Under the pieces are notes generated by a model. It was not told where the DNA came from and did not search any database. It saw nothing but the letters and a program-made list of their open reading frames with translations. This document shows, piece by piece, positions 32,213 through 40,284 of a stretch of DNA of 64,000 bases (positions within the stretch are counted from its first letter, which is position 1; each line of letters opens with the position of its first letter). The position numbers and the translations under genes are program-made. The stretch comes from Planctomycetota bacterium (GTDB lineage Bacteria; Planctomycetota; B15-G4). The stretch is taken from assembly GCA_029259745.1 (NCBI GenBank), contig JAJDEO010000040.1, positions 35,590 to 99,589 on the forward strand, in the 5' to 3' direction.

Positions 32213-34918
32213 CTACTTGAACGACAGCTCGTCGATGAAGAGCACGTCGGGGCCCATGCGATCGGGGATGCTGTGGGCCTCGAGGACGACCAGGACATCG
32301 CGCCCCGTCAGCTCGGGTGTCGCAACGGAGAAGTCGACCCACTCACTGGCCACGGCCTCGGCCTCGGTGCGCACGATGCGGCTCGCGAGCCATGTCACAT
32401 CGCCCTCGGCCATGCCGGGCTCCCAGTAACCGACGCGGAACCGAGCGCCGGCCTGCAGCGGGTCGGAGCGTCCGTCGGCGCAGATGCGCGCGCTGATCGC
32501 ACGACCAAGCGTCACACGCCGGAACATCTGCGCGGGCGTGCCACGCGCCGGTGGACGCAGCTCGAGGATCCCCCAGGCTCCGGGGTGCGGGAGTGGCACG
32601 CCGATCGGCACGGAGACGACGGCACCAGGGCGCGGCCCCGACGCCGGATCGTCGCCGCCCGGCGGACGCGCCCCGCGCGGCAACCACCCGGGCGAGCGAG
32701 GGTTGACGGGGCTCAGGGCCACGCCGTCGTCGTGGATCTCCGACTTCGCGAAGTCGAGGCGGTCGGCGCGCGCCGGGGCCAGCAGCATGTGCAGCTCGGA
32801 GTACGAGAAGAGCTCGGGGTGCGCCAGGGCGACGGCACCCCAATCCGGGCGTTCGCTGTCGAGCGTCGGACGCACACTGCGCAGCGCCTCGCCGGACGCA
32901 TCCGTGATGCGCACGAAAAGCCCCGTCATGAACTCGTGCTGACGGTTCTCGACCTTGAACAGCAGCCGATGCGAACCGGCCGTGAGATGCAGCGGGACGG
33001 CGTCTTCATCGGGCCGCGCCGGGCGTGCACGCTGGTGCGAGTGAACGGGATGTCCGTCGAGCCAAACGCGCACTCCGTCGTCGCTCCCGATCCAGAGAAC
33101 GACGTCGGTGTCGCGTTCGGCCTGCAGCCACGTGAACGCGTAGCGCAGCGAGTCGATGCCGGGTTTCGTGACGACGGCGAGATCGAGGAATCCACCCGGC
33201 GCGAACTTTTCGTTCCAGGCCCCGAAGCGTGACCGCTCGCCCCGCGACGGCGCGAGTCGGTCCTCGGCGAGCACCGGTGTGTTCAGCCGTTCGAGACGCT
33301 TGTCGACGACGGGCCCCATGACGAGCCAGCGCCGCACGAAAGAGGCGTCCGGCTGCGGGCCCTGGGCGCGGCGCCACCATGGGACGGCCGACGAGCTTTG
33401 ACGCGGGGCATCCCAGTCGAACGCGATGTCGGCATAGCCCGCGTCGTCCGCGCGGGTGGCGTTGAGCGCGACCACGTTGAGTCCGTCCCGCAACATGCGC
33501 CGCGCGTCGTCCGACAGCGACCGCAGGGCACGCTCCCCACCCGTGCCCTCACGCCATCTCCCAGCCCAAACGCCGTTGAGGTAGAGCGTCACCGGGCCGC
33601 TGTGCGTCAGGGCGAAGATCGGGTCGGGATCGCCGTCGCGCCACGTGAACTCACGGCGCAACCAAAGACCTCGGCGCCCGGTCGGCCACGAGCAGCGCAC
33701 GTCGAGGTCGGGGTGCTGCGCCGTCGCGAAGCCGCCGTAGCCGCGTGACCAGGTCGAGTCGTCGAAGGCAACCGAGTTCCAGGCGCGGTTCGTCGGGCCG
33801 TCGAAGGTGTAGCGCCACATCGTGTCCGGAGGAGAGGCCCACTCGGAGACGGCTCCGCGCACGACGCGCCCGAGGAACATCACGGCGAAACAGGTGTTCT
33901 CGAGCGTCATCCAGCCACCATCGAGCCGCTGTCGACGCAGCATCGCCAAGGCCCCGTCGCGCGCCCAGTCGCGACCGCCGATCGTCACGCGACCACTCGC
34001 GTCGGCTGCGCGCCCGAGGGCGTCGAGGTAGGCGTAGTGCTCGGCCGGGACATCGCCATCGGCGACCACGCGCGCGCGCAACTCGCCGCCGACCCCGGCC
34101 GGGTTGCCGTCGACGCTGAAATGCAGGTCGAGCCAGCTCCACGCCGCTGCGACGACCTCGGCGGCGCGGCGGCGTGCTCCGAGCGACTTCCCGAGCACCT
34201 CGAGCCGACGTTCAGCGGTTTCGAGGATCAAGATCGCAGCGGCTGTCATCCCGCCCGAAGGTTCGACATCCGCGCGATAGCCGAAACCACCGCTCGCGCT
34301 CTGTCGCACGAGCGTGGCGGCGATGATGTCCTCCCAAAACTTCGGGCCGACGTCCAAGCCGCGCCCGACGGCGATCTCGATCGCACGCACGGCGTACTGC
34401 GAGTTCGAGAGGTCGGGAACACCGGCCGGGTAGCCCCAGAGCCCGTCCTTGACGTTGCGTTGGTCGACGAGCCAGGCGCCGGCCTCGAGGATGCGCGCGT
34501 CGTCTTCACGCGCATCGAAGGCATCGAGCGCCAAGATGCACGTGCTGACGGAGTAGACGCGTTCGAAAGGCAGGCTGCGCACGGGCGCGATGCCGTGTAC
34601 GACGGCCGTGTCGTCGCGCGTCAGTCCGCCGTCGAGCATCGCGAGCAGCGACATGCTCGCGTAGCCGAGCGGGAAGCGCCCCGGTTCACCCTCGGTGTCG
34701 AGCCGCTGCGAAGACGAGTGCGGCAGGTATGCGCGCCGCAGCCGCTCGACGCCGAGGTCGATCGCTTCATGGACAGCCGACGACAGCGAACGCTCCAACG
34801 GCGCGCGCTCCGTCGGCCCAGAGATCGGCTCGGAGAAGGCCACCAGACAGGTGGCGAGTGCCGCGAGCATGAGCCCGCGGCCCCACGACGTGCCACGCGC
34901 CGCAAGCGATCCGTGCAT
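32213..34918 (-). CDS. Large exported multidomain protein: terpenoid-cyclase-like toroid, jelly roll, PA14-like
   Basis: The ~901-residue protein is assumed to start at the ATG at 34918, which yields a signal anchor (GLMLAALATCLVAFS); the longer frame to 35215 is Arg-rich. Residues ~50-370 show an alpha/alpha-toroid pattern with repeated GxxGFGYR/WLVDQRN-type helices (SASGGFGYRADVEPSGGMTA), as in squalene-cyclase-like domains of planctomycete surface proteins. Residues ~385-500 are a beta-sandwich (VTLYLNGVWAGRWREG), ~560-660 a PA14-like domain with WIGSDDGVRVWLDG, and the rest a further beta-domain. No catalytic residues were identified. Function unknown; likely envelope-attached. Confidence 0.75.
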   Translation of the reverse strand: MHGSLAARGTSWGRGLMLAALATCLVAFSEPISGPTERAPLERSLSSAVHEAIDLGVERLRRAYLPHSSSQRLDTEGEPGRFPLGYASMSLLAMLDGGLTRDDTAVVHGIAPVRSLPFERVYSVSTCILALDAFDAREDDARILEAGAWLVDQRNVKDGLWGYPAGVPDLSNSQYAVRAIEIAVGRGLDVGPKFWEDIIAATLVRQSASGGFGYRADVEPSGGMTAAAILILETAERRLEVLGKSLGARRRAAEVVAAAWSWLDLHFSVDGNPAGVGGELRARVVADGDVPAEHYAYLDALGRAADASGRVTIGGRDWARDGALAMLRRQRLDGGWMTLENTCFAVMFLGRVVRGAVSEWASPPDTMWRYTFDGPTNRAWNSVAFDDSTWSRGYGGFATAQHPDLDVRCSWPTGRRGLWLRREFTWRDGDPDPIFALTHSGPVTLYLNGVWAGRWREGTGGERALRSLSDDARRMLRDGLNVVALNATRADDAGYADIAFDWDAPRQSSSAVPWWRRAQGPQPDASFVRRWLVMGPVVDKRLERLNTPVLAEDRLAPSRGERSRFGAWNEKFAPGGFLDLAVVTKPGIDSLRYAFTWLQAERDTDVVLWIGSDDGVRVWLDGHPVHSHQRARPARPDEDAVPLHLTAGSHRLLFKVENRQHEFMTGLFVRITDASGEALRSVRPTLDSERPDWGAVALAHPELFSYSELHMLLAPARADRLDFAKSEIHDDGVALSPVNPRSPGWLPRGARPPGGDDPASGPRPGAVVSVPIGVPLPHPGAWGILELRPPARGTPAQMFRRVTLGRAISARICADGRSDPLQAGARFRVGYWEPGMAEGDVTWLASRIVRTEAEAVASEWVDFSVATPELTGRDVLVVLEAHSIPDRMGPDVLFIDELSFK

Positions 34919-35025
34919 GTGTGTCTTGGACGTCAAGGGAGCCCCGGGCGAGCTGGCGGTTCGTCGACGAGCATCTGCTGCGGGGACGCCCCGCACATCT
35001 GGTGACACATGCAAGACGGACCCCC

Positions 35026-35040
35026 GTAACACCTTGTTAC
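35026..35040. promoter_or_regulatory. Inverted repeat GTAAC-n5-GTTAC upstream of the 901-residue protein
   Basis: GTAAC and GTTAC are perfectly complementary around ACCTT, about 110 nt upstream of the minus-strand start at 34918. It may be an operator; it is close to the GACACATGC nonamer at 35004-35012 shared with two other secreted-protein genes. Confidence 0.35.
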
Positions 35041-35063
35041 ACCGTCGACGCAGCCCGTGCGTC

Positions 35064-35768
35064 TCAGATCTCTCCGAGATCTCGCAGCTCGTCCCACCAA
35101 GGGACACCCGGAAGCGGAGCCACGAGGCTGACCTCCTCGTCGCGCGTGGGATGCCGGAAACGAAGCGTTCGCGCGTGGAGGGCGACGCTGCGGTCGGGAA
35201 GCGGCGCCGTCGCACCGTACTTGAGGTCGCCGAGCAGCGGGTGCCCCAACGTCGCGGCGGCCACGCGAAGCTGGTGGCTGCGTCCCGTGTGGGGATGGAA
35301 CACGAGCGTCGCCTCCGGCCCGGCCGTCGCCACGCGGCGCCAATCCGTCACGGCTTCCTTGGCTTCGGCCTCGCCAGCCTCGACCACCGCCACCATGTTG
35401 CGGTGACGGTCTTTGGCGAGCCACTGCACAAGTGTGCCGGAGCTCGGCCCGCCCTCGGGCCCGGCCTCCCCGCGCGCCCAGTATTCCTTCTCGACCGAGC
35501 GTGTCCGGAAGCGATCGGTCAGACGGGCGGCGGCCTTGCTCGTGCGCGCGAAGACGACCACGCCGGACACCGGGCGGTCGAGGCGATGGACGACGCCGAG
35601 GAAGACGTTGCCGGGCTTGTCGTAACGCACACGGACCCACTCGCGGGCCTGGTCGAGCAGGCTCTCGTCGCCACTGTCGTCGGGCACCGTCGGAAGCCCC
35701 GTCGGCTTGACGACCGCGAGCACGTGGTTGTCGTCGTGCAGGATCTCGAGTGGTGGCAGCGCGCTCAC
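35064..35768 (-). CDS. RluA-family pseudouridine synthase
   Basis: A GTG at 35768 overlaps the maf stop in a GTGA and gives a 234-residue protein. The catalytic motif is GVVHRLDRPVSGVVVFART with Asp64; the core then runs EKEYWARGEA, VTDWRR, LVFHPHTGRSHQLRVAAATLGHPL and LGDLKYG. This is the RluA/RsuA superfamily (RluA branch), without an S4 domain, so it should modify uridines in rRNA or tRNA. The position is uncertain. The long upstream extension to 36020 is antisense-type noise inside maf. Confidence 0.93.
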   Translation of the reverse strand: MSALPPLEILHDDNHVLAVVKPTGLPTVPDDSGDESLLDQAREWVRVRYDKPGNVFLGVVHRLDRPVSGVVVFARTSKAAARLTDRFRTRSVEKEYWARGEAGPEGGPSSGTLVQWLAKDRHRNMVAVVEAGEAEAKEAVTDWRRVATAGPEATLVFHPHTGRSHQLRVAAATLGHPLLGDLKYGATAPLPDRSVALHARTLRFRHPTRDEEVSLVAPLPGVPWWDELRDLGEI

Positions 35769-36352
35769 GGCCAGTGCAACCCGAACTCGGCGAGCAGCCG
35801 GCGCGTCGCCATCAGCGGCAGGCCCGTGATGGCCGACGAGTCGGCCGTCTCGATGAGGTCGAAGAGCGTGATGCCGCGCTGCTCGATCTTGTAGGCGCCG
35901 GCGCAGTCGAGCGGCTGGTCGAGTTCGACGTAGCGCTCGAAGGCCTCGCGATCGAGCCGGCGCATGGTCAGCACCGAAACGTCGATGTGGTGACGCACAC
36001 GCGTGCCGTGGATGAAGCACACCGCCGTGACGAGTTCGTGCTTGTCGCCGGCCAGCGAGACGAGCTGGTCGACGGCGCGTTCGGCCGTCCCGGGCTTGCC
36101 GACGATCAAGCCGCGGTGCGCGACCATCTGGTCGGAGCCGATCACGACGGCCTCCGGGAGCAGCTCGGCGATCGAGCGCGCCTTGGCCTCCGCGAGGCGC
36201 CGGGCCGCGATGCGCGCGGGCTCACCGGCACGCTTGAGGCTTTCCTCGTCGACGGTCGGCGCCACGGCGTCGAAGGGAACGCCAAGACGTTCGAGGAGTG
36301 CGCGCCGGTAGGGCGAGGTGCTCGCGAGCACGAGCCGCGGAGTGTCGGTCAC
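35765..36352 (-). CDS. maf: Maf/YceF-type nucleotide pyrophosphatase
   Basis: The 195-residue protein has the Maf signatures: LVLASTSPYRRALLERLG (residues 7-24), VDEESLK, VVIGSDQMVA at about 69-78 with the catalytic Asp, GKP, and CAGAYKIEQRGITLFDLIE with GLPL. Maf proteins hydrolyse (modified) nucleoside triphosphates; the R/W-type pattern YRRALLE and the DCAGAYKIEQRG motif fit the YceF (m7GTP) branch better than the YhdE branch. It starts at the ATG at 36352, overlapping the TIGR00300 stop by 4 bp. Confidence 0.93.
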   Translation of the reverse strand: MTDTPRLVLASTSPYRRALLERLGVPFDAVAPTVDEESLKRAGEPARIAARRLAEAKARSIAELLPEAVVIGSDQMVAHRGLIVGKPGTAERAVDQLVSLAGDKHELVTAVCFIHGTRVRHHIDVSVLTMRRLDREAFERYVELDQPLDCAGAYKIEQRGITLFDLIETADSSAITGLPLMATRRLLAEFGLHWP

Positions 36353-37602
36353 CCGCGTCCTCCGGGCTTCGTGCGAGAGACAGGCTTCTTGCGCGACACA
36401 CTGCGGTGCAGGCGGCGCGCGAGGATCGAGATGAAAAGCCCGACGTCGGTCACGATCGGCACGGTGTGCGAAGACCCACGGTCGCAGAGCTTGCTCGCCA
36501 CGGCCGGGTTGATGTCGACGCAGACGAACGTCACCGAAGCGGGGATCATGTTCCCGACGCCGATGCCGTGCAGCATCGACCCGAGCACGATCACGAGCCC
36601 GGCGCCCTGCAGCAGCTTCGTGTAGCGGTTCTGCGCCGCGATGAGGTCCATCTCGGTGTCGGGCAGCGGCCCGTCGTCACGGATCGACCCCGCGAGACTG
36701 AACGGCACCTTGTTCTTCACGAGCGCGTGCATGATGCCGCTGTTGAGGGCACCCGCTTTCACGGCGCCGGCGAGCCCACCGTACTGGCGCACGAGGTTGA
36801 TCGCGCGCATGTGATTCATGTGACCGTGGACGACCGGCTCGCCCGTTTCCTGGCTGACGCCGAGGCTCGTGCCGAGGATCGCGGCTTCGACGTCGTGCAC
36901 GGCCAGCGCGTTGCCGGCCAGCACGGCGTCGACGAGGCCATCCTCGATGAGGCGCACGAACGACTGCGCCTGGCCCGCGTGAACGACGACGGGCCCAGAG
37001 ACGATCACGACGCGCTCGCCGCGCGCTTTGGTCTCGAGCCAGAGTTCGGCGAGCAACTTGGCCTGGGCCTCGACACGCCGCTCGCTCGAGATGTCCGACG
37101 ACATGAACGTGAAGTCGGACGCTGTGCGTTCCTTGGCGGCTGGCCGCGCCTGCACACCGAGGTGACCGACGACGACCTTCTGCCCGCGCTCGAGCTCGCG
37201 CACCTTGACGCACGTGGCCTTGCCGCCGCCGTCGACGACGATCACGGCGTCCATGCGCTGCTTGCGCACGTCCATCCAACGCCCGCCGTGACGGATGCGC
37301 GTCGGGAGGTTCGTCGTCGAGTAGAAGTGCTCGGGAGCGACGCCGGCGCGTTTGACCGGCGCGAGCGTGACGTCGTCTTTCTCGGGGCTGTGAAAGCCCA
37401 GACCGAGGAGGTTCGTGAGGAGCCGTTCGCTCGCCTTACCTTCGCCGATCGTGATGTCGATGACGACGTGGCTCTCCTCGTCACGCGCCCGACCGATGTC
37501 GCACGTGACGACGTGGTACTCGCCGCCCGCGGCTGTGATGTCGTCGAGCGCCTGGCTGAGAATGCCGGCGTCGATCAGATGTCCCGTGGCTGCGACCTTC
37601 AT
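36349..37602 (-). CDS. TIGR00300 family (LOR/SDH-type) protein, possible ornithine cyclodeaminase
   Basis: The start at the ATG at 37602 (MKVAATGHLID) gives 417 residues. The protein matches the stand-alone TIGR00300/LOR-SDH bifunctional domain: GGEYHVVTCDIGRARDEESH, FYSTTNLPTRIRHGGRW, KATCVKVRELERGQKVVVGHLG, SGPVVVHAGQAQSFVRLI, LAGNALAVHDVEAAILGTSLG, GHMNHMRAINLVRQYGG and LGSMLHGIGVGNMIP. In cyanobacterial AgrE/ArgZ this module follows an arginine dihydrolase domain, and archaeal relatives act as NAD-dependent ornithine cyclodeaminases; the N-terminal dihydrolase is absent here. It heads the TIGR00300-maf-rluA operon. Confidence 0.85.
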   Translation of the reverse strand: MKVAATGHLIDAGILSQALDDITAAGGEYHVVTCDIGRARDEESHVVIDITIGEGKASERLLTNLLGLGFHSPEKDDVTLAPVKRAGVAPEHFYSTTNLPTRIRHGGRWMDVRKQRMDAVIVVDGGGKATCVKVRELERGQKVVVGHLGVQARPAAKERTASDFTFMSSDISSERRVEAQAKLLAELWLETKARGERVVIVSGPVVVHAGQAQSFVRLIEDGLVDAVLAGNALAVHDVEAAILGTSLGVSQETGEPVVHGHMNHMRAINLVRQYGGLAGAVKAGALNSGIMHALVKNKVPFSLAGSIRDDGPLPDTEMDLIAAQNRYTKLLQGAGLVIVLGSMLHGIGVGNMIPASVTFVCVDINPAVASKLCDRGSSHTVPIVTDVGLFISILARRLHRSVSRKKPVSRTKPGGRG

Positions 37603-37678
37603 GGCGCGGAGTGTACCGACCTCGGGCCGCCGTTGCGTCGTCGCGACCGTCCGTCTCCGCGAGATCCGTTTCAACCGC

Positions 37679-37684
37679 TACGAT
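37679..37684 (+). promoter_or_regulatory. Candidate -10 (TACGAT) for the beta-helix protein
   Basis: TACGAT lies 58 nt ahead of the GTG at 37742 in the 139-bp divergent gap. It belongs to the same TAnnnT set seen elsewhere in the window, here without TG in the extended position. Confidence 0.35.
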
Positions 37685-37741
37685 GGCGAGGACCCTTGCC
37701 TCAGATCGCAGGCTCGCACGCATTCCCCAACGAGACACGCA

Positions 37742-38728
37742 GTGGCCCGCGCCCTTCTCCTCGTCGCATGCCTGTCCCTCGCGTCCACGGTCTCGGCCGG
37801 CGATCCGAACCCGACGACACGCATCGTCCCCACCGACTACGAGACGATCACGGCCGCGATCGACGCCTCGAACGCGGGTGACGAGATCATCGTCAAGCCC
37901 GGGACGTACGATGAGAGCTTGCTGATCGATGGCGCGTTCGGGCTCACGCTCCGCGCGCAGAAGGCCGGGTCCGTGCGCGTGACGGGAACAGAGGGCATCG
38001 TCGTCAGCAATAGCGTCCGCGTCGAGATCTTCGGCCTCGACGTCGAAGGTGCCACCGACGCCGCCGTCTTCTTCAATGGCGACACGACGGACTGTCGCCT
38101 CGACCGGGTATCCGTGATCGCAGGAGAAGACTCCGGCATCACCCTCTTCGGCGACCGGCACGTCGCCACGCGCTGTTCGGTCGAAGCTGCCGACTTCTTC
38201 GCCTATTTCGTCGACGGCGCGAACACGGTGCTGTCGCGATGCTCCGCGTCGAACGGCGACATCGCGATGTTCCTCAACGGTCAGAACCACACCGTGATCG
38301 ACTGCAAGATCAAGGACATGAACATCGGCGTCGTCATGGGTGCCGACAACGCGCTCGTCGCCAACACGACGTTCACGAAGATTGACGGAGTTGCTCTCGA
38401 TATCGAAGGCGAGTTCATCACGGCCCGTGGAAATCGAATCCGCAAGGCAAGGTGCGGGATCGACATCGACGAACCCGCGACCATCATTGGCAACCGCATC
38501 ACGAAGGTTGATGACATCGCCATCAACGTCGATAGCGACGGTGTCGTCATCGCTGACAACATCGCCGCGGGTTCGCGCGTCGGCCTCCAGATCGAGATCG
38601 GAACCGACGCCACGCGCGTCGTCAGCAACAAGATCCGCGGCAGCTCGGAGGCCGACATCGTCGACGGCGGCTTGAATACCATCTCGGTCGACAACAACTT
38701 CAAGACGCTCATCCTGACCGGGACCTGA
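37742..38728 (+). CDS. Exported right-handed beta-helix protein
   Basis: A GTG at 37742 starts a 328-residue protein with a signal peptide (ARALLLVACLSLASTVSAGD). The body repeats short beta-rungs rich in Asn/Asp/Gly at turns: YETITAAIDASNAGDEIIVK (typical beta-helix entry), HTVIDCKIKDMNIGVVMGAD, NALVANTTFTKIDG, ARGNRIRKARCGIDID, GNRITKVDDIAINVD. This is the pectate lyase/NosD-like parallel beta-helix (DUF1565-style start). No catalytic residues were recognised. The divergent neighbour is the TIGR00300 operon; the 3' end converges on the kinase gene across 68 bp. Confidence 0.85.
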   Translation: MARALLLVACLSLASTVSAGDPNPTTRIVPTDYETITAAIDASNAGDEIIVKPGTYDESLLIDGAFGLTLRAQKAGSVRVTGTEGIVVSNSVRVEIFGLDVEGATDAAVFFNGDTTDCRLDRVSVIAGEDSGITLFGDRHVATRCSVEAADFFAYFVDGANTVLSRCSASNGDIAMFLNGQNHTVIDCKIKDMNIGVVMGADNALVANTTFTKIDGVALDIEGEFITARGNRIRKARCGIDIDEPATIIGNRITKVDDIAINVDSDGVVIADNIAAGSRVGLQIEIGTDATRVVSNKIRGSSEADIVDGGLNTISVDNNFKTLILTGT

Positions 38729-38796
38729 GCGGCGGTTCACCGCGGAAGCGCAAGACGCGCTCGAGCGCCGATGAGGAGCGCGCTCGCCTGCCCCGC

Positions 38797-39879
38797 TCAG
38801 ATCCGCGCGAGCAGCTCGGCACGCTGCGCCTCGAGGCTCGCGACCACGGCGAACTGAACACGCGCGCGCTCGAGGTTGTGGCCCTCGTGATGCACCTTGA
38901 AGTAGTGGTCGCCGGCCAGGTGATCGGCGAGGAAGCGCATGCCGGTCTCGAACGTGATGAGCTGTCCGGCCTCGACGAGGTGCGCGCGCTCGGCGCGCGT
39001 GAGGAAATGGCCGGCCTCGCTCAGATAACCGCGCGCGAGGGCCTCGAAGAGTTCGGGGTCGACAACGACGCGCGCGAGGTCGCCCTCGTCTTCGGGCGCC
39101 CGCGCGCTGGCGCTGCGCACGAGGTCGCCGAAGTCGTAGAGCGACAGCCCCGGCATCGTCGTTTCGAGGTCGACGACGCAGAGGGCCTCGCCGGTTGCCG
39201 CGTCGAAGAGCAGGTTCGAGAGCTTCGTGTCGTTGTGCGTGACGCGCTCGGGCGCCTCGCCGGCGTCGTGGAGGTCGAGCAGCACGCGGGCCAGCGAGCG
39301 GCGAGCCTCGACGAAGTCGATCGCCTCGGCTGCGCCGGCCACGCGTCCGCAGGCGTCGGCGGCGACGGCTTCATCGAAGGCCGCGAGCCGGTGCGGGGTG
39401 TCGTGGAAGTGCGGGATCGACTCGACGAGCCGCGGGCCGGGCAGGTCGACGAGCTGGGCCTGGAAGCGCCCGAAGGCAGCCGCGGCGCTGGCCGCCATCG
39501 CGGGCGAGGTCGCCGCGGCATGGGTGACCGTGCCGTCGATGAACCAGAACGACCGCCACAGCGCGCCGTCGTCGTCCTCGGCCATCGAGCCCCCGTCGCG
39601 CGCCGGCACGAGTCGCAGGCAGCGGCGCTCGACATCGTCGGCGCCGCCCTTCCGCCAAGACGCCTCGACGTGCCGAGAAACCCGCTCGATGTTGTCCATC
39701 AGACCCGCCGGATCGGTGAAGACGACGGTGTTGATGCGCTGATGGAGGACCCGCGACCGCCCCTTCGCAGATTGATACTCGGCCAGATAGGTGTCGTTGA
39801 TGTGCCCGGTCCCGTGCGGCTCGGCAGCCACCAGTTCGCCGTCGATCTCGAAGAGGCTGGCGAGTTGCGAGAGGGCCAT
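38797..39879 (-). CDS. Aminoglycoside phosphotransferase-fold kinase, N-acetylhexosamine kinase-like
   Basis: The 360-residue protein has an APH fold: GTGHINDTYLAEY as the nucleotide loop (23-35), RVLHQRINTVVF with the ATP-binding strand, the catalytic loop THNDTKLSNLLFD (Asp217), and VVDLETTMPGLSLYDFGDLV (Asp237 for metal). The HNDTKxxNLLFD and GLxLYDFGD motifs are shared with N-acetylhexosamine 1-kinases and related small-molecule kinases. Substrate therefore is probably a sugar, not an antibiotic, but this is inference. It is divergent from ileS and converges with the beta-helix gene. Confidence 0.82.
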   Translation of the reverse strand: MALSQLASLFEIDGELVAAEPHGTGHINDTYLAEYQSAKGRSRVLHQRINTVVFTDPAGLMDNIERVSRHVEASWRKGGADDVERRCLRLVPARDGGSMAEDDDGALWRSFWFIDGTVTHAAATSPAMAASAAAAFGRFQAQLVDLPGPRLVESIPHFHDTPHRLAAFDEAVAADACGRVAGAAEAIDFVEARRSLARVLLDLHDAGEAPERVTHNDTKLSNLLFDAATGEALCVVDLETTMPGLSLYDFGDLVRSASARAPEDEGDLARVVVDPELFEALARGYLSEAGHFLTRAERAHLVEAGQLITFETGMRFLADHLAGDHYFKVHHEGHNLERARVQFAVVASLEAQRAELLARI

Positions 39880-39964
39880 CGAGCGGGGTCCGAGGGGGCG
39901 AGGTGTCGCGGGCGCGGGGGAACTTCCAACCCGAGAGGTTGCCAGGACACGGGGATTTCCGGGT

Positions 39965-39970
39965 TAGACT
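39965..39970 (+). promoter_or_regulatory. Candidate -10 (TAGACT) upstream of a terminated short transcript
   Basis: The context is CCGGGTTAGACT. Nearly the same context, CCGGGTTAGCCT, precedes the M14 peptidase gene at 43663-43668. Confidence 0.4.
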
Positions 39971-40072
39971 GCTCGGCGGTCGCTGGGTGGCGACCATCGG
40001 GTCATCCATGATCCGCGGTGCATGGCGTCGATAACAAGGCCGACGCTGCGTGTCGTTTCACGGATGGCGCGG

Positions 40073-40112
40073 GGCCCTCGCCTCTCTTGGGGCGGGGGCC
40101 TCATTTCATTCC
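40073..40112 (+). terminator. Intrinsic terminator in the ileS leader
   Basis: GGCCCTCGCC (40073-40082) pairs over 10 positions (one G-U) with GGCGGGGGCC (40091-40100), followed by tcatttcattcc. It lies about 170 nt before the ileS ATG, so it either ends a separate small RNA or attenuates ileS. Confidence 0.6.
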
Positions 40113-40201
40113 TGGGCGCATGCGTTCTCGCCCGGGAAGGGCCGGCGACCGAGAGTCGAGACAGAACCGCCCAGCACTCGGGCTCACCAGGGCCGAATCG
40201 T

Positions 40202-40207
40202 TAGACT
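40202..40207 (+). promoter_or_regulatory. Candidate -10 (TAGACT) for ileS
   Basis: The hexamer in CGTTAGACTG lies 77 nt upstream of the ATG at 40285 and downstream of the leader terminator, so it could drive ileS independently. Confidence 0.4.
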
Positions 40208-40284
40208 GCCGCGTTTGCCATCGCTCGCGCCGCACGGCGCCGAGCACCAGACGCATCGCCCGTCGAACGAGAGCCCCGCATCCC

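Larger units (their letters stand above)
39880..40284. other. 405-bp leader between sugar kinase and ileS with terminator and two TAGACT elements
   Basis: Two candidate -10 hexamers TAGACT lie at 39965-39970 and 40202-40207. Between them is a strong intrinsic terminator (40073-40112). The first would start a ~135-nt transcript (about 39977-40110) ended by that hairpin; the second would drive ileS with a ~70-nt leader. No T-box could be confirmed and no ORF is convincing. Confidence 0.5.

Noticed and set aside
38797..39879. Antibiotic (aminoglycoside) resistance kinase
   Set aside because: The fold is APH, but the HNDTKLSNLLFD and GLSLYDFGD motifs fit sugar or small-molecule kinases; no resistance context.
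39977..40284. Isoleucine T-box riboswitch in the ileS leader
   Set aside because: The conserved T-box core (AGGGUGGNACCGCG) and specifier loop could not be found; only a GGGTGGCGACC fragment with poor context. Kept as an unassigned leader structure.
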